NCBI RefSeq assembly: GCF_024721995.1
Contig: NZ_JANQBC010000001.1
Span: 186,001-250,000 of the forward strand
Reading direction: 5' to 3'
Length of the DNA: 64,000 nt
Source of the DNA: Paenibacillus radicibacter
Lineage (GTDB): Bacteria; Bacillota; Bacilli; Paenibacillales; NBRC-103111
How positions within the stretch are numbered: position 1 is the first letter of the stretch; each line of letters starts with the position of its first letter. A program made the translations under genes and the position numbers. The notes beneath the pieces were generated by a model that made no database searches, was not told the origin of the DNA, and saw nothing but the letters and a program-made list of their open reading frames with translations. Positions 23,486 through 32,959 of the stretch are shown here, piece after piece.

Positions 23486-24313
23486 ATGAATGTAAAAAGC
23501 AAGCAATTGTTAGAAGAAGCTTACTTGTATGCAGATCAACTCTCCAAACACACGATTCTTTCCCATTATTGGAATCAATTAAGCTTAGTGCTTAAGGGCA
23601 GTGTTTCTCGTGGTAATAGTGATCAATACTCGGATATTGATTTTGTATTCTTCTGTGATGAAAATGTTCGGCAGACCATCATTAAGGCTTATAAAGAAGC
23701 AGGGCTTGTGGATCGTGAGGATGGTGTATTCTTACCGATTAATGAATGGGCTGGTCATTACCACTTTGAATCTTTCGATATGCTGAATCAATATCATGCT
23801 AAGAACAATCGCCCCCAAATGTGGGAATATGGTCATGCGATTGCGATTCATGACCCGCTTCAACGATACAAGTCAACACTCACACAACTAACCCATCAAG
23901 CGTCTCACACTTTTATAGATGATATTAGAACGACTTATTTGGATACTCAGTTAGCGCTCGATTGGATGCGTCACCCCCTTAAGCGAGGCGATGTTATATC
24001 TGCTAGTTTACATGCTACGACTATTATTCGTAAGTTATGCCAACTATGCTATCTTGTCGATCTTAAGAATTATCCCCATGATAAGTGGCTGTCTCACTAC
24101 TTGAATCAAACCACACTCGGCTCGATGATAGAGCAAGATATGATTACTTACTTGAAATGTCTTCCTACAGCGGAGACGTTATTACCTAATTTAGAACTGG
24201 AAGACTACCCTTGTTATGGGCAGGCTAAGAAGTTGGTTGAGCAATGCGGCAGCTATCTGTTGGAGAAGTTTGGAGATCACCCTTGGATTAAAGAATGGTA
24301 CTTACATACATAA
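23486..24313 (+). CDS. Nucleotidyltransferase-domain protein (aminoglycoside adenylyltransferase-like)
   Basis: This 275-residue protein has the polymerase-beta nucleotidyltransferase signature GSVSRGNSDQYSDIDFVFF near residues 33-51 (G-S-x10-D-x-D). The rest is helical and resembles the C-terminal part of aminoglycoside or lincosamide nucleotidyltransferases. The target is unknown, and resistance is not shown. AAGGGG lies nine bases before the ATG at 23486. It forms a single-gene unit closed by a terminator. Confidence 0.82.
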   Translation: MNVKSKQLLEEAYLYADQLSKHTILSHYWNQLSLVLKGSVSRGNSDQYSDIDFVFFCDENVRQTIIKAYKEAGLVDREDGVFLPINEWAGHYHFESFDMLNQYHAKNNRPQMWEYGHAIAIHDPLQRYKSTLTQLTHQASHTFIDDIRTTYLDTQLALDWMRHPLKRGDVISASLHATTIIRKLCQLCYLVDLKNYPHDKWLSHYLNQTTLGSMIEQDMITYLKCLPTAETLLPNLELEDYPCYGQAKKLVEQCGSYLLEKFGDHPWIKEWYLHT

Positions 24314-24331
24314 ATTTTCAAATGACTTAGT

Positions 24332-24375
24332 AAAAGGTGTGCTGCTTCTCATGACAAGAGGCGCACACCTTTTTC
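24332..24375. terminator. Bidirectional intrinsic terminator
   Basis: AAAGGTGTGC pairs with GCACACCTTT, with a further inner stem and T-runs on both strands. It separates the nucleotidyltransferase gene from the convergent protease gene. Confidence 0.85.
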
Positions 24376-24404
24376 TATGAAACTATTGTGTTACGTTAAT
24401 ACTC

Positions 24405-27400
24405 TTACTTCACAATTTGAACGGACTGCGTAGATGGGAACCATAGAACAAATGCACCCAACTGCTCAGAAATGTAACGAATCGGAACAAGAATACGATC
24501 ATTCTTCACGACTGGAGGTGTATCGAAGCCTTCAATAGGCTGACCTACTGTCATCTTGAGTACTTTACCGTACAGTTCAAATGTCACTTCTTGCTTCTCT
24601 TCGTCCCATAATACTTTTGCGCCTAAGCTCTCTGCAATGTATCTAGCAGGAACCATGACACGCTCATTCTCCTGCGTTGGCGCAACATCATTCGTCTGCT
24701 TCGTTCCGTTCAGTGTTGTTGTAAGGTCGTTCAATTTCAAGCCTAATTGGGTCAACTTATCTGCCTTTGCAATACCGTACGTGCTGAAATGATCCGTATA
24801 GAAGGTAAACGATTTGCTAAGTACATCATATTGCCCACCTAATTTCACCGGCTTGATATTGCCTGACGCATCCGTCACATAACGAACTGCAGTTAATTGT
24901 GCAATATCGGAACTTGAAAGCTTCAGACCAGATAAATCGAGCGTAACTGTTACAGGCTCTTGGAATGATGTAATCGACACCTTCATACCGTCTGCTTGCA
25001 CCAGCTGAACCGTAATTTCAACTAGTGATCCCCCAATATCAACAAGTGCTGAGTTATTGTTCGTACCTGCCTTTTGAAGCAACTCTTGCTTTTCCTTACT
25101 GCTAAGCACTTTTGCATTGAATACAAGGGACGTTCCAGCCTTCGACATTGCTTGTTTAATCTGATCCGTTGCAAACGCATCTGCTGCAAATGTAAGCTTC
25201 AAGCCTCCATTTTTCAAGACTAACGGCTCTTTCTTGTCAGTAATGGTTTTGAGCTGTGCTGCCGTCAGAGACAACTTTCCATTTACATCCAGTTGTGGAA
25301 CTGTTGAAGTTGGTGTTGTGTATGATGTACCGCCAAAATTGAAATCTCCTGGACTTGTACCCGGATTTGTACCTGGGTTTGTTCCTGGATTGGTGCCCGT
25401 ATCTGTACCGCCACCTGGTTTAGGCGGAAGTGGATTTCCCATTAATGGGTGTAATTGCGGGTTATAATAAGTTTTAATTGCATCATAGTTCGGAAGTTGA
25501 TCCGTTTCTTTGAAACCTACCAGAGTAAAATTCGAAAGATCTCGTCTTTGCTCAGATAAGAGTGTATTGCCATCTGCGGTTATTTTCAAAGCACCAACAT
25601 ACATCCCTAGATCTTGGAACGACTCGTTCGTCTTGTAGACGATACGAAGATCGATCTTTTTGCCAGCAAAAGCAGTTAGATCATAGGTTGCATTCACCCA
25701 ACCATTCTTTCCTGAACTTCCAGTGAGTCCTTGCTCCTTATTAGGATTATTAAGATCCGTTAAATTGCCTTTCACAGTTACCCACTCACTAGCACTTGAT
25801 TCTTTAGCTTGAACCACTGCATAGTCCAAACCTTTTTCCAAATTATAAATCGTCTGGAAAGATAGCTGAGCTCTCGACTTATTCGCTAAATCCACTTGTG
25901 ATGTCATTGAGTTCTGAAGGCGATCACCCATATCGCTGTAATACACTTTCTGCCCTAATACAGAGGTATTACGTTCGCCGCTATCAATGAAAATATAACT
26001 AATTTTCCAATTGGGTTCTGTAAACAGATTCGGATCGATTGCTACACGATACTTACCATCGCTGTATTTCATTGTAAGCGCTAACTCTTTATTTGTTGTT
26101 GTGTTCTTGAATCCGATTAATGCGTTATATCCTGGTTTTCCTTGCGGATCAAGAAGCAATTCTCCAGTCTCTACGTCAATAGATAATTTCGGGATCTCTC
26201 CACTTTGTTTGTACGTTGAAGCAAGATTTGCATTCCCAATATGAACGGTCGCTGACTTCCGACCCTCAGCTTCATTAGTAACGTAAATATTGAGTCCATA
26301 TTGATCAAGGATGATTCCTTGTCTTGGGTCAGATTGGTTCGTGTAGTCTTTGTTATCATTAAATACTGGATGCGGATCTAGACTGTTATCGTAACCTGTA
26401 TCCCCGTTGCTGAAATTAATGAGCAATTCAGTACCCTTGCGTAAACTAAATGCTGAATCACGAAGCATATAACCTGTATAAGCGACATCGCCATTCTTCG
26501 TCTGTCTTACGAATGGAGTCTGATCGGCATCAATAACTCCTGCAGTTAAGCGACCTGGATGCGAGTTCACATCTTGATCGAACCGTTCTCTCGTTCCCAT
26601 AGATTCGTTAATATACCAGATTACAAGCCCTGGATCATAAGCTCCCTTCGCAATCGTGCGATGTAAGTTATAAGCACTTAGGGAACGATCCGTACCGTCA
26701 TGATTTCTCCATTCCAGCAAATAATAGTGATTGGAAAGTTTTCGGCCATCATAACGTGCGAATTTATTATAGGTAAAAGGTTCTGTAGCCCCATCTGCAT
26801 CATCGAAGAATACGATTTTTTCAGCAGTTGGATCCACTACTGTTGTTGTGAATTTCAATACGAGATCTTCTTTCAGATCCAGCCCTTTATCATTTTGAAT
26901 AGATCCAACTGGAAGCGTAACAACATAGTTCGTATTAGCAGTTAACGGTTGAGCTGGCTTTATTCTAATGCCCTTATCATTCACAATTGTGTATTTTGCA
27001 GGAATGACTGTACCATCTTCTACTTTTAACTCAATTTGGTCAAATTTAGGACCCTTTTGAATAAACTCTGCAAAGTCAATTTCAAGTATCTCTTCTTGAG
27101 CAGCCAGTTCCTGTCCATCCTTATTTTTCGCTAGAGCTGGAATTGGGGGTGTATATTTAAGTTCAGGTACAACTGGAATCCAGCTCTCTTCAATGTTAAC
27201 TGGTGGTGTGGATGAAGGAGCAGGAGTGCTTGATGCTTCAGGTGATGGCGCTGTTGTAGGTGTTACGCTTGGTGCTGGTGTTTCGCTTGATGTAGGAGTT
27301 GAAGTTGGATCAGGACTCGTAGATGGAGTTGCCGATGGACTCGGAGTTGTAGTCGGTTCGTTACTTTCTTGAGGTGTTGGTGTCGGTAATACGACAGGTG

Positions 27401-29081
27401 TTGGAGTTGGCTCGACCTCATCATCCTGCTTACCATCGCCAATACCTGGATCTCCGATTTCAAGTCTTGGCTCCACCTTACGATTCGATTTTAGCGAGCG
27501 TTTCACCGTTTTAGCTTTCTTCATCGTCTTGGTTTGTACATCTTGCAAATTGTTTGGTGTATTCGGCTTACTTGTAATGAGAATATCGTCGATAAATATG
27601 CCTTCAACAGGTGTATTCGTGTCCGAGTAGAAGTTGAACTTAAGATCAATATTCTTACCCGCATAGGCACTCATATCGAAGTATGCGTCAATCCACTCAA
27701 GCTCATTAGTATCTGGATTGCGGGAACTTCCTGTTATACCATGACCTGGATTCCGAAGTTCTTCACCCGGCTCCTGATTCGGATTTTCGGACGTCGTAAT
27801 ATTACCTTTAAGCGGTTCCCATTTGGCATCAGGACCAAGTGCCTTGTCTCGTACTAAGACCGAAGCATAATCATATTCTTCATCGATGTCATACATCGTT
27901 TTGAAATTAAGCAATACAGAAGTATTTGCATAAGGCACCAAATCGATATTTGTAGTCATGAAATTACGAAGATTATCTCCACGTTGACTGTAATACATCT
28001 GATCTCCACTGTAAGGCTTCGTAAATTCAACCTTCTTCGGTAAATTGATGCGTACAGTGTCTGTCTCAGGATTCGAAGTTAGCGACCCAATTGTTACATC
28101 CACACCTGACGAACCGATCTGATCGTAGTTAATCGTCTTCGCTCTTGCCCAATCCCCACCATGCTTCTCTTGTAAAATTTCTCTACCGATCGCACCAAAT
28201 TGTGGTGAATTCGTACCATCAATGCTACCTAGGTAGCTGCTGGACATAATCGACCAGTTACGAGCGGGTTCCCCACCTGAACCATAAATATCTGGCAAAC
28301 CAAGTGTATGACCAAATTCATGATTGATCAGCATTGGAAGTGAATCTTGCGCAACGGTTACGAAATCTTCAACCTTATAAGTCTTATTGTTCTTATCTTT
28401 CACTTCAAAAGGTACATACCTCGTATAGTCAGTCTGGTACCATGAGATTCTTCCTCTAAAAGGCCATATTCCGTTCCCTGAACCGACTGACCCTGATCCC
28501 CATTCATCACCACGACCCGAATGAACGAGTATGACCGTATCGACCACACCATCCGGTTCAAAGTAATCGCCATCTTTATCGTAATCATTCTTATCCTCAA
28601 CATCATAGTCAGCAATATTGAAGCTTGGATCCTCCATTGCTTTCTTTATACCTTCAATAACAAGCTCAGCTGCATGATCCTGCAAGCCGCCATAAGACAT
28701 AATAGACTTCGGTGCACGATACCAACCATGTACACCACCTTCAATATCATAAAGACCCCGTGATTGTTCCATGTAATATTGCCGCATGGTGTCGTATTGC
28801 TTACCCATTAACGTATATGGTGCTGTACCGAACATCAAGTTCTGATACCAAGAAGGATCATAGCTGTCTAATGTAAAGAACGGTTTAGTGGGATAAGCCA
28901 ACTCCCGCTCCTTAAATTCTGTATGCTTGTAATCATCGAAGTCGATTAGAATAACTAATGGCTTCACCTTAACATGTCGATTTCCATCAAGTGGTAGCGG
29001 TTTCGTATCTGCAAATGCGGTAGACATCGAACCGAAGACTAGAGCTGTACTTAATAGTGTACTGACCAATTTCTTTTTCAT
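24405..29081 (-). CDS. Secreted immune inhibitor A-type M6 metalloprotease with inserted Ig-like domain and C-terminal stalk domain
   Basis: This 1558-residue exported protein has a signal peptide at residues 1-25 (MKKKLVSTLLSTALVFGSMS) and an M6 catalytic domain with the zinc motif NHEFGHTLGLPD near residue 250. A jelly-roll domain runs to about residue 503 (GIFIDDILITS). Then comes an insertion of about 245 residues: a Pro/Thr/Ser-rich linker and an SbsA-type Ig-like domain (TNYVVTLPVGSIQNDKG). The normal InhA sequence resumes at FFDDADG near residue 750 (HYYLLEWRNHDG, PGLVIWYIN). A second jelly-roll, a Gly-Thr-Asn-Pro linker, an unrecognised beta domain and a copper-amine-oxidase-like N1 (stalk) domain follow (VPARYIAESLGAKVLW; VPIRYISEQLGAFVLW). 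GGGAGG before the ATG at 29081 fixes the start. A wall- or surface-associated virulence-type protease is inferred. Confidence 0.9.
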   Translation of the reverse strand: MKKKLVSTLLSTALVFGSMSTAFADTKPLPLDGNRHVKVKPLVILIDFDDYKHTEFKERELAYPTKPFFTLDSYDPSWYQNLMFGTAPYTLMGKQYDTMRQYYMEQSRGLYDIEGGVHGWYRAPKSIMSYGGLQDHAAELVIEGIKKAMEDPSFNIADYDVEDKNDYDKDGDYFEPDGVVDTVILVHSGRGDEWGSGSVGSGNGIWPFRGRISWYQTDYTRYVPFEVKDKNNKTYKVEDFVTVAQDSLPMLINHEFGHTLGLPDIYGSGGEPARNWSIMSSSYLGSIDGTNSPQFGAIGREILQEKHGGDWARAKTINYDQIGSSGVDVTIGSLTSNPETDTVRINLPKKVEFTKPYSGDQMYYSQRGDNLRNFMTTNIDLVPYANTSVLLNFKTMYDIDEEYDYASVLVRDKALGPDAKWEPLKGNITTSENPNQEPGEELRNPGHGITGSSRNPDTNELEWIDAYFDMSAYAGKNIDLKFNFYSDTNTPVEGIFIDDILITSKPNTPNNLQDVQTKTMKKAKTVKRSLKSNRKVEPRLEIGDPGIGDGKQDDEVEPTPTPVVLPTPTPQESNEPTTTPSPSATPSTSPDPTSTPTSSETPAPSVTPTTAPSPEASSTPAPSSTPPVNIEESWIPVVPELKYTPPIPALAKNKDGQELAAQEEILEIDFAEFIQKGPKFDQIELKVEDGTVIPAKYTIVNDKGIRIKPAQPLTANTNYVVTLPVGSIQNDKGLDLKEDLVLKFTTTVVDPTAEKIVFFDDADGATEPFTYNKFARYDGRKLSNHYYLLEWRNHDGTDRSLSAYNLHRTIAKGAYDPGLVIWYINESMGTRERFDQDVNSHPGRLTAGVIDADQTPFVRQTKNGDVAYTGYMLRDSAFSLRKGTELLINFSNGDTGYDNSLDPHPVFNDNKDYTNQSDPRQGIILDQYGLNIYVTNEAEGRKSATVHIGNANLASTYKQSGEIPKLSIDVETGELLLDPQGKPGYNALIGFKNTTTNKELALTMKYSDGKYRVAIDPNLFTEPNWKISYIFIDSGERNTSVLGQKVYYSDMGDRLQNSMTSQVDLANKSRAQLSFQTIYNLEKGLDYAVVQAKESSASEWVTVKGNLTDLNNPNKEQGLTGSSGKNGWVNATYDLTAFAGKKIDLRIVYKTNESFQDLGMYVGALKITADGNTLLSEQRRDLSNFTLVGFKETDQLPNYDAIKTYYNPQLHPLMGNPLPPKPGGGTDTGTNPGTNPGTNPGTSPGDFNFGGTSYTTPTSTVPQLDVNGKLSLTAAQLKTITDKKEPLVLKNGGLKLTFAADAFATDQIKQAMSKAGTSLVFNAKVLSSKEKQELLQKAGTNNNSALVDIGGSLVEITVQLVQADGMKVSITSFQEPVTVTLDLSGLKLSSSDIAQLTAVRYVTDASGNIKPVKLGGQYDVLSKSFTFYTDHFSTYGIAKADKLTQLGLKLNDLTTTLNGTKQTNDVAPTQENERVMVPARYIAESLGAKVLWDEEKQEVTFELYGKVLKMTVGQPIEGFDTPPVVKNDRILVPIRYISEQLGAFVLWFPSTQSVQIVK

Positions 29082-29263
29082 AGCGCCTCCCATTGAAAAT
29101 GAATGACTTACATTCGAAGACAATCGCCGAAACCTGCTCTTGCCACCTCGCTTACTTAGGCTTTTTGACCGTCATAAGCATCATGCAAATCTCATACCAA
29201 TGGAAATTACGGCTATCTTGCAAGAAACTGTCCATGAAGCTTGATTATGACTTGCATATGTGT
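29082..29263 (-). other. Unexplained leader region upstream of the M6 protease
   Basis: About 180 bases lie between the symporter stop and the protease start with no ORF. Read on the minus strand it holds short complementary stretches around AAAAAGCC...GGTGGC, and no convincing -35/-10 pair. It may carry a structured leader; it does not match a riboswitch class I can name. Confidence 0.35.
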
Positions 29264-30802
29264 CTATTTTTCAAGAATATGATCATCATTTGCAGTTGCA
29301 AGTTGCGACTGAACGATCATTTTCGAATAATAACCCCGACTACTGCTTCTAGCCGTCAATAAACTTCCTACGATACCTCCAAGAAAACCAAGGGGAATAG
29401 AGACAACACCTGGATTTTTAAGTGGAAAAAGAGCTTCGTGCTGAATCCATCCGTTAACTGGATTCATGACATTCGGACTTAAGATCACGAACAATATCGA
29501 AGAGATTAATCCTGTAAGCAGCCCTATAATTGCCCCTGCCGTCGTGAACTTGCGCCAATACATCGTTAACAGAAGCACAGGTAAATTCGCTGATGCCGCG
29601 ATCGCAAATGCGAAAGATACAAGGAATGCTACATTCAACTTACTCGCACCTAAAGCGAGTACAATCGACAAGAACCCAACGATAACCGCAGAATACTTCG
29701 CAACCGACATTTGTTCCCCTTCAGTCAATTGACCCTTTTTCAAAAAGATACTGTAAATGTCATGTGAGAAAGCAGAGGATGCCGCAAGAACTAAGCCCGA
29801 CACAACCGCCAAGATCGTCGCAAATGCCACCGCCGCAATAAACGCCATCCAGAACTCTCCACCAAGCTCTTTCGCAAGTAAAGTAGCCGCCATATTGTCT
29901 TCACCAATGAGTAGGGATCTCTCCACGAATGCCGCCGCCCCGAAGCCCAGGAATATCGTCATGATATAGAAAGCACCCATCACCCAAGTCGCAATTACGA
30001 TCGATGAACGGACAACTTGCGTGTCTTTGACCGTATAGAATCGAGATATAATATGAGGTAGACCCGCCGTACCGAGCACTAAGGACAAGTTAAATGACAG
30101 TGTATCCAAAGGTCCAGAGAAGAAGTTGCCCGGGTGCAAGAATCCATTCTCTGACGTTGTAATCTTTGATACATGATTAAACAGGTCAATAACATTCCAA
30201 TCGAACCGTGACAGTACCATCAGACTGACCATAAACGTACTGCATACCAGAATAATCGCCTTAATAATCTGTACCCATGAAGTCGCGAGCATCCCGCCAA
30301 AACCAACATAGATTGTCATTAAAACACCAACCACAAGAATGGCCGTGGAGTAATTCATATCGAGCAATAGGTGGATAATTCCGCCTGCGCCCACCAACTG
30401 TGCAATCATATAGAAAATTGTAATCAAAATGTTATTCATCGCGATCCATCCACGTAAACTCTTCGCATCGAAACGAACAGCGACAGCATCGGCCATCGTA
30501 TATCGACCCAAATTGTGAAGTGGTTCAGCAATCCAATACAGCACAATGACATAGGAAGCAAGAAAACCAATGGAATAGAAAAATCCATCAAACCCATAAA
30601 TCGCAATAAGTCCGGTTACGCCTAAAAAGGATGCCGCGCTCATATAGTCTCCAGAAATCGCAAGCCCGTTCTGTAACCCTGTTAACCGATTGCCTGCCAC
30701 ATAAAAATCATGGGTATTCATCGTTCGTTTTGCAGAGTGATAGGTAATAACTAGTGTTCCAATGACGACTGCCAGAAAAAATACAAAAGCCGTTATATTC
30801 AT
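29264..30802 (-). CDS. Sodium:solute symporter, ActP-like paralogue 2
   Basis: The protein has about 512 residues and 12-13 membrane helices of the SSS family: FYVAGNRLTGLQNGLAISGDYMSAASFLG and YTMADAVAVRF are the sodium-site and core helices of cation/acetate symporters. It is strongly similar over its length to the ActP-like gene directly upstream (30942-32462), so the pair is a tandem duplication. Substrates are short monocarboxylates (acetate, pyruvate, glyoxylate) by family. The frame is open to 30886, but the terminator of the upstream copy lies there; MNITAF at 30802 gives the usual N-terminus. LytS/LytT regulators lie close by. Confidence 0.85.
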   Translation of the reverse strand: MNITAFVFFLAVVIGTLVITYHSAKRTMNTHDFYVAGNRLTGLQNGLAISGDYMSAASFLGVTGLIAIYGFDGFFYSIGFLASYVIVLYWIAEPLHNLGRYTMADAVAVRFDAKSLRGWIAMNNILITIFYMIAQLVGAGGIIHLLLDMNYSTAILVVGVLMTIYVGFGGMLATSWVQIIKAIILVCSTFMVSLMVLSRFDWNVIDLFNHVSKITTSENGFLHPGNFFSGPLDTLSFNLSLVLGTAGLPHIISRFYTVKDTQVVRSSIVIATWVMGAFYIMTIFLGFGAAAFVERSLLIGEDNMAATLLAKELGGEFWMAFIAAVAFATILAVVSGLVLAASSAFSHDIYSIFLKKGQLTEGEQMSVAKYSAVIVGFLSIVLALGASKLNVAFLVSFAFAIAASANLPVLLLTMYWRKFTTAGAIIGLLTGLISSILFVILSPNVMNPVNGWIQHEALFPLKNPGVVSIPLGFLGGIVGSLLTARSSSRGYYSKMIVQSQLATANDDHILEK

Positions 30803-30874
30803 CCTACATTCGTTTCCTTCCACATGGACATGAACCTCATATACTTGAAGATTACCACAAATTAGGATAAAAAA

Positions 30875-30927
30875 GAGCAAAAACATGCAAGAAGTCTCAT
30901 TCGGAGACGTTCTACATGCTTTTGCTC
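30875..30927 (-). terminator. Intrinsic terminator between the two symporter genes
   Basis: On the minus strand GCATGTAGAACGTCTC pairs with GAGACTTCTTGCATGT around a five-base loop, with outer AGCAAAA/TTTTGCT pairing and T5 at the end. It lies just after the ActP stop and would separate expression of the two symporters. Confidence 0.8.
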
Positions 30928-30941
30928 TTAAAAGGGCTATT

Positions 30942-32462
30942 TTACAAGCCAGTTGTCGCTTTTACTTTAATTTCGGAGTACTTGGCATCGTCTTTACTGC
31001 TGGATAGCAGTGTACCGATAAATGCACCCAAGAAACCAAGTGGAATCGACACTATTCCTGGATTCGCTAAGTTAATAAGCGGGGAACCTACTAGAATCGC
31101 TTTGCCCGGTTCACCCCAGACATTCGGACTAAGTGCCACGATGATGATGCAGCTTAATAGTCCGCATAGCATACCGGTGATTGCGCCGGTTGTATTAAAT
31201 CTTTTCCAATAAACGGTATAAATAATAACGGGTAAATTCGCACTAGCTGCAACTGCAAAGGCAATGGATACGAGGAACGCAACATTGAGCTTTTGGGCGA
31301 AGAGTGCAAGAACAATCGATACAATCGCAACTCCGAAAGAAGCATAACGTGCAACTTTCAATTCTTCTTTATCCGTCGCTTTGCCTTTACGCACGATTTG
31401 ACCATAGAAGTCATGTGAGAACGCACTTGCAGCAGCAAGCACCAAGCCTGTTACTACGGCAAGGATGGTTGCAAACGCAACCGCACAGATGAAGGCGAAC
31501 AAGAAATCTCCACCTAGAGCTTTAGCAAGAAGAGGCGCCGCCATGTTCCCTGCTTTATCGATTTCCGTAATGTTCGTTGCACCTACGAATGCAGCTGCAC
31601 CGAATCCAAGGAACAAGGTCATCACGTAGAAGATCCCGATAATCCACGTTGCATAGACAACGGAACTTCTAGCAGTAATCGCATCCTTAACTGTATAGAA
31701 ACGAGTGAGAATGTGCGGCAACCCTGCTGTACCAAGCACAAGTGCAAGGTTAAGCGAAAGGGTTTCAATCGGTACTTTATATTTATTTCCCGGATTGAGG
31801 AATGCTTCTCCAAGTGGAGTCGCAGTCTTTAGATGATTGAACATCTCCGTAATACTAAAGTTGAATTTGGAAAGTACAATGATTGACAGGACGAGTGTTC
31901 CACCCATAAGTAAGACGGCCTTCGTAATTTGAACCCAGCTCGTCGCTCTCATACCGCCAAGAACAACATAGAACGTCATCAAGACACCTACGATTAGTAC
32001 TGATGTCGCATAATCAATATGGAATAAGAGTTTGATCAGGGCACCAGCACCTACTAGCTGTGCAATCATATAGAAAATGGAGATCGTAATCGTATTCAGC
32101 GCCGCAACTCCACGAACCCTTGGTTTATCAAAACGAGCTGCGATCATGTCTGCCATCGTATATTTTCCAAGATTACGAAGTGGTTCAGCGACCAGATAGA
32201 GCACCACGAGGTATGCTACAAGGAACCCGATACTGTAGAAGAATCCATCAAATCCAGATAAAGCAATCGATCCTGCGATACCGAGGAATGACGCTGCAGA
32301 CATATAATCCCCTGCGATTGCAAGTCCGTTCTGCCAACCCGTTAACCCGCCTCCACCGGTATAAAATTCACCAGAGCTTTTCGTTTTCTTCGCTGCATAG
32401 TACGTAATGACAATTGTTAATACAATAATAGCTAGAAACAAGACTAATGCGGTTGTACTCAT
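30942..32462 (-). CDS. actP: Cation/acetate symporter ActP
   Basis: This 506-residue SSS-family transporter has the ActP features FYTGGGGLTGWQNGLAIAGDYMSAASFLG (residues 33-61) and YTMADMIAARF. It imports acetate and related monocarboxylates with sodium or protons. It follows the DUF485 gene (YjcH type) by three bases, the standard yjcH-actP order. A cre site and promoter lie before the DUF485 gene, so carbon catabolite repression is likely. A terminator follows it, and a paralogue lies downstream. Confidence 0.9.
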   Translation of the reverse strand: MSTTALVLFLAIIVLTIVITYYAAKKTKSSGEFYTGGGGLTGWQNGLAIAGDYMSAASFLGIAGSIALSGFDGFFYSIGFLVAYLVVLYLVAEPLRNLGKYTMADMIAARFDKPRVRGVAALNTITISIFYMIAQLVGAGALIKLLFHIDYATSVLIVGVLMTFYVVLGGMRATSWVQITKAVLLMGGTLVLSIIVLSKFNFSITEMFNHLKTATPLGEAFLNPGNKYKVPIETLSLNLALVLGTAGLPHILTRFYTVKDAITARSSVVYATWIIGIFYVMTLFLGFGAAAFVGATNITEIDKAGNMAAPLLAKALGGDFLFAFICAVAFATILAVVTGLVLAAASAFSHDFYGQIVRKGKATDKEELKVARYASFGVAIVSIVLALFAQKLNVAFLVSIAFAVAASANLPVIIYTVYWKRFNTTGAITGMLCGLLSCIIIVALSPNVWGEPGKAILVGSPLINLANPGIVSIPLGFLGAFIGTLLSSSKDDAKYSEIKVKATTGL

Positions 32463-32465
32463 CGT

Positions 32466-32777
32466 TTATGCCCCCACTTCCGACTTGATTTCTTCGATTT
32501 GACGGTCAAATTGCTTCGCCTTGCGGGAGTAGATGATGCATAGTACCCAAGTCATCACAAATTGACCGAATGCGAACACCCACGCCCATGAAATCGGTCC
32601 AATCGCAGGGTTATTAAGTACTTTCGTGTACGAAGTCAGGATCGGCAGTGCGAAATAAAATAACAGGAAGAAGATCGTCATCGGGATCATGAACCGTTTC
32701 TTGTTGGAAATGAGAGCTTTAAACTTCTTGGATTTTTCCACTTCTTCGTACGCAATCGATTTGCTTTTTGAGCTCAT
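32466..32777 (-). CDS. DUF485 membrane protein (YjcH-like)
   Basis: This 103-residue inner-membrane protein has two transmembrane helices (about residues 29-50 and 64-85; RFMIPMTIFFLLFYFALPIL and WVFAFGQFVMTWVLCIIY) and a charged N-terminal stretch. DUF485/YjcH is found next to ActP in many bacteria and is thought to aid or modulate the symporter. AGGAGG lies eight bases before the ATG. It is the first gene of the yjcH-actP operon, behind a cre site. Confidence 0.9.
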   Translation of the reverse strand: MSSKSKSIAYEEVEKSKKFKALISNKKRFMIPMTIFFLLFYFALPILTSYTKVLNNPAIGPISWAWVFAFGQFVMTWVLCIIYSRKAKQFDRQIEEIKSEVGA

Positions 32778-32816
32778 TATCGATCCTCCTAAATGGTTGG
32801 TAAGTAAGACCTAATA

Positions 32817-32840
32817 TGTAAGCGCTTCAGATCGATTATA
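32817..32840 (-). promoter_or_regulatory. cre site and -10 region of the symporter operon
   Basis: TGTAAGCGCTTCA (32817-32829) closely matches the CcpA catabolite-responsive element TGWAANCGNTNWCA. It lies just after a TATAAT -10 (32835-32840, minus strand), where CcpA binding would block initiation. The -35 is poor (CGTACA), so an activator such as LytT may be needed. The remainder of the gap to 32959 shows no gene. Confidence 0.75.
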
Positions 32841-32959
32841 TGCAAAAAGAATTTTCTTGTACGCGAAATGGCGCGAAACGTTAGTTATGGTGCGTGAAGC
32901 GTCGGAGGGTGGAATGTAAATATAGCCGCTACGAATATAAGTACGACTTCCGGTTATTT

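Noticed and set aside
23486-24313. Named aminoglycoside-resistance gene
   Set aside because: The nucleotidyltransferase motif is present, but the rest is not close enough to a known resistance enzyme for a specific name.
32841-32930. LytT direct-repeat binding sites before the symporter operon
   Set aside because: AACGTTTCG resembles one half-site, but the partner 21 bases away does not match well enough to call.
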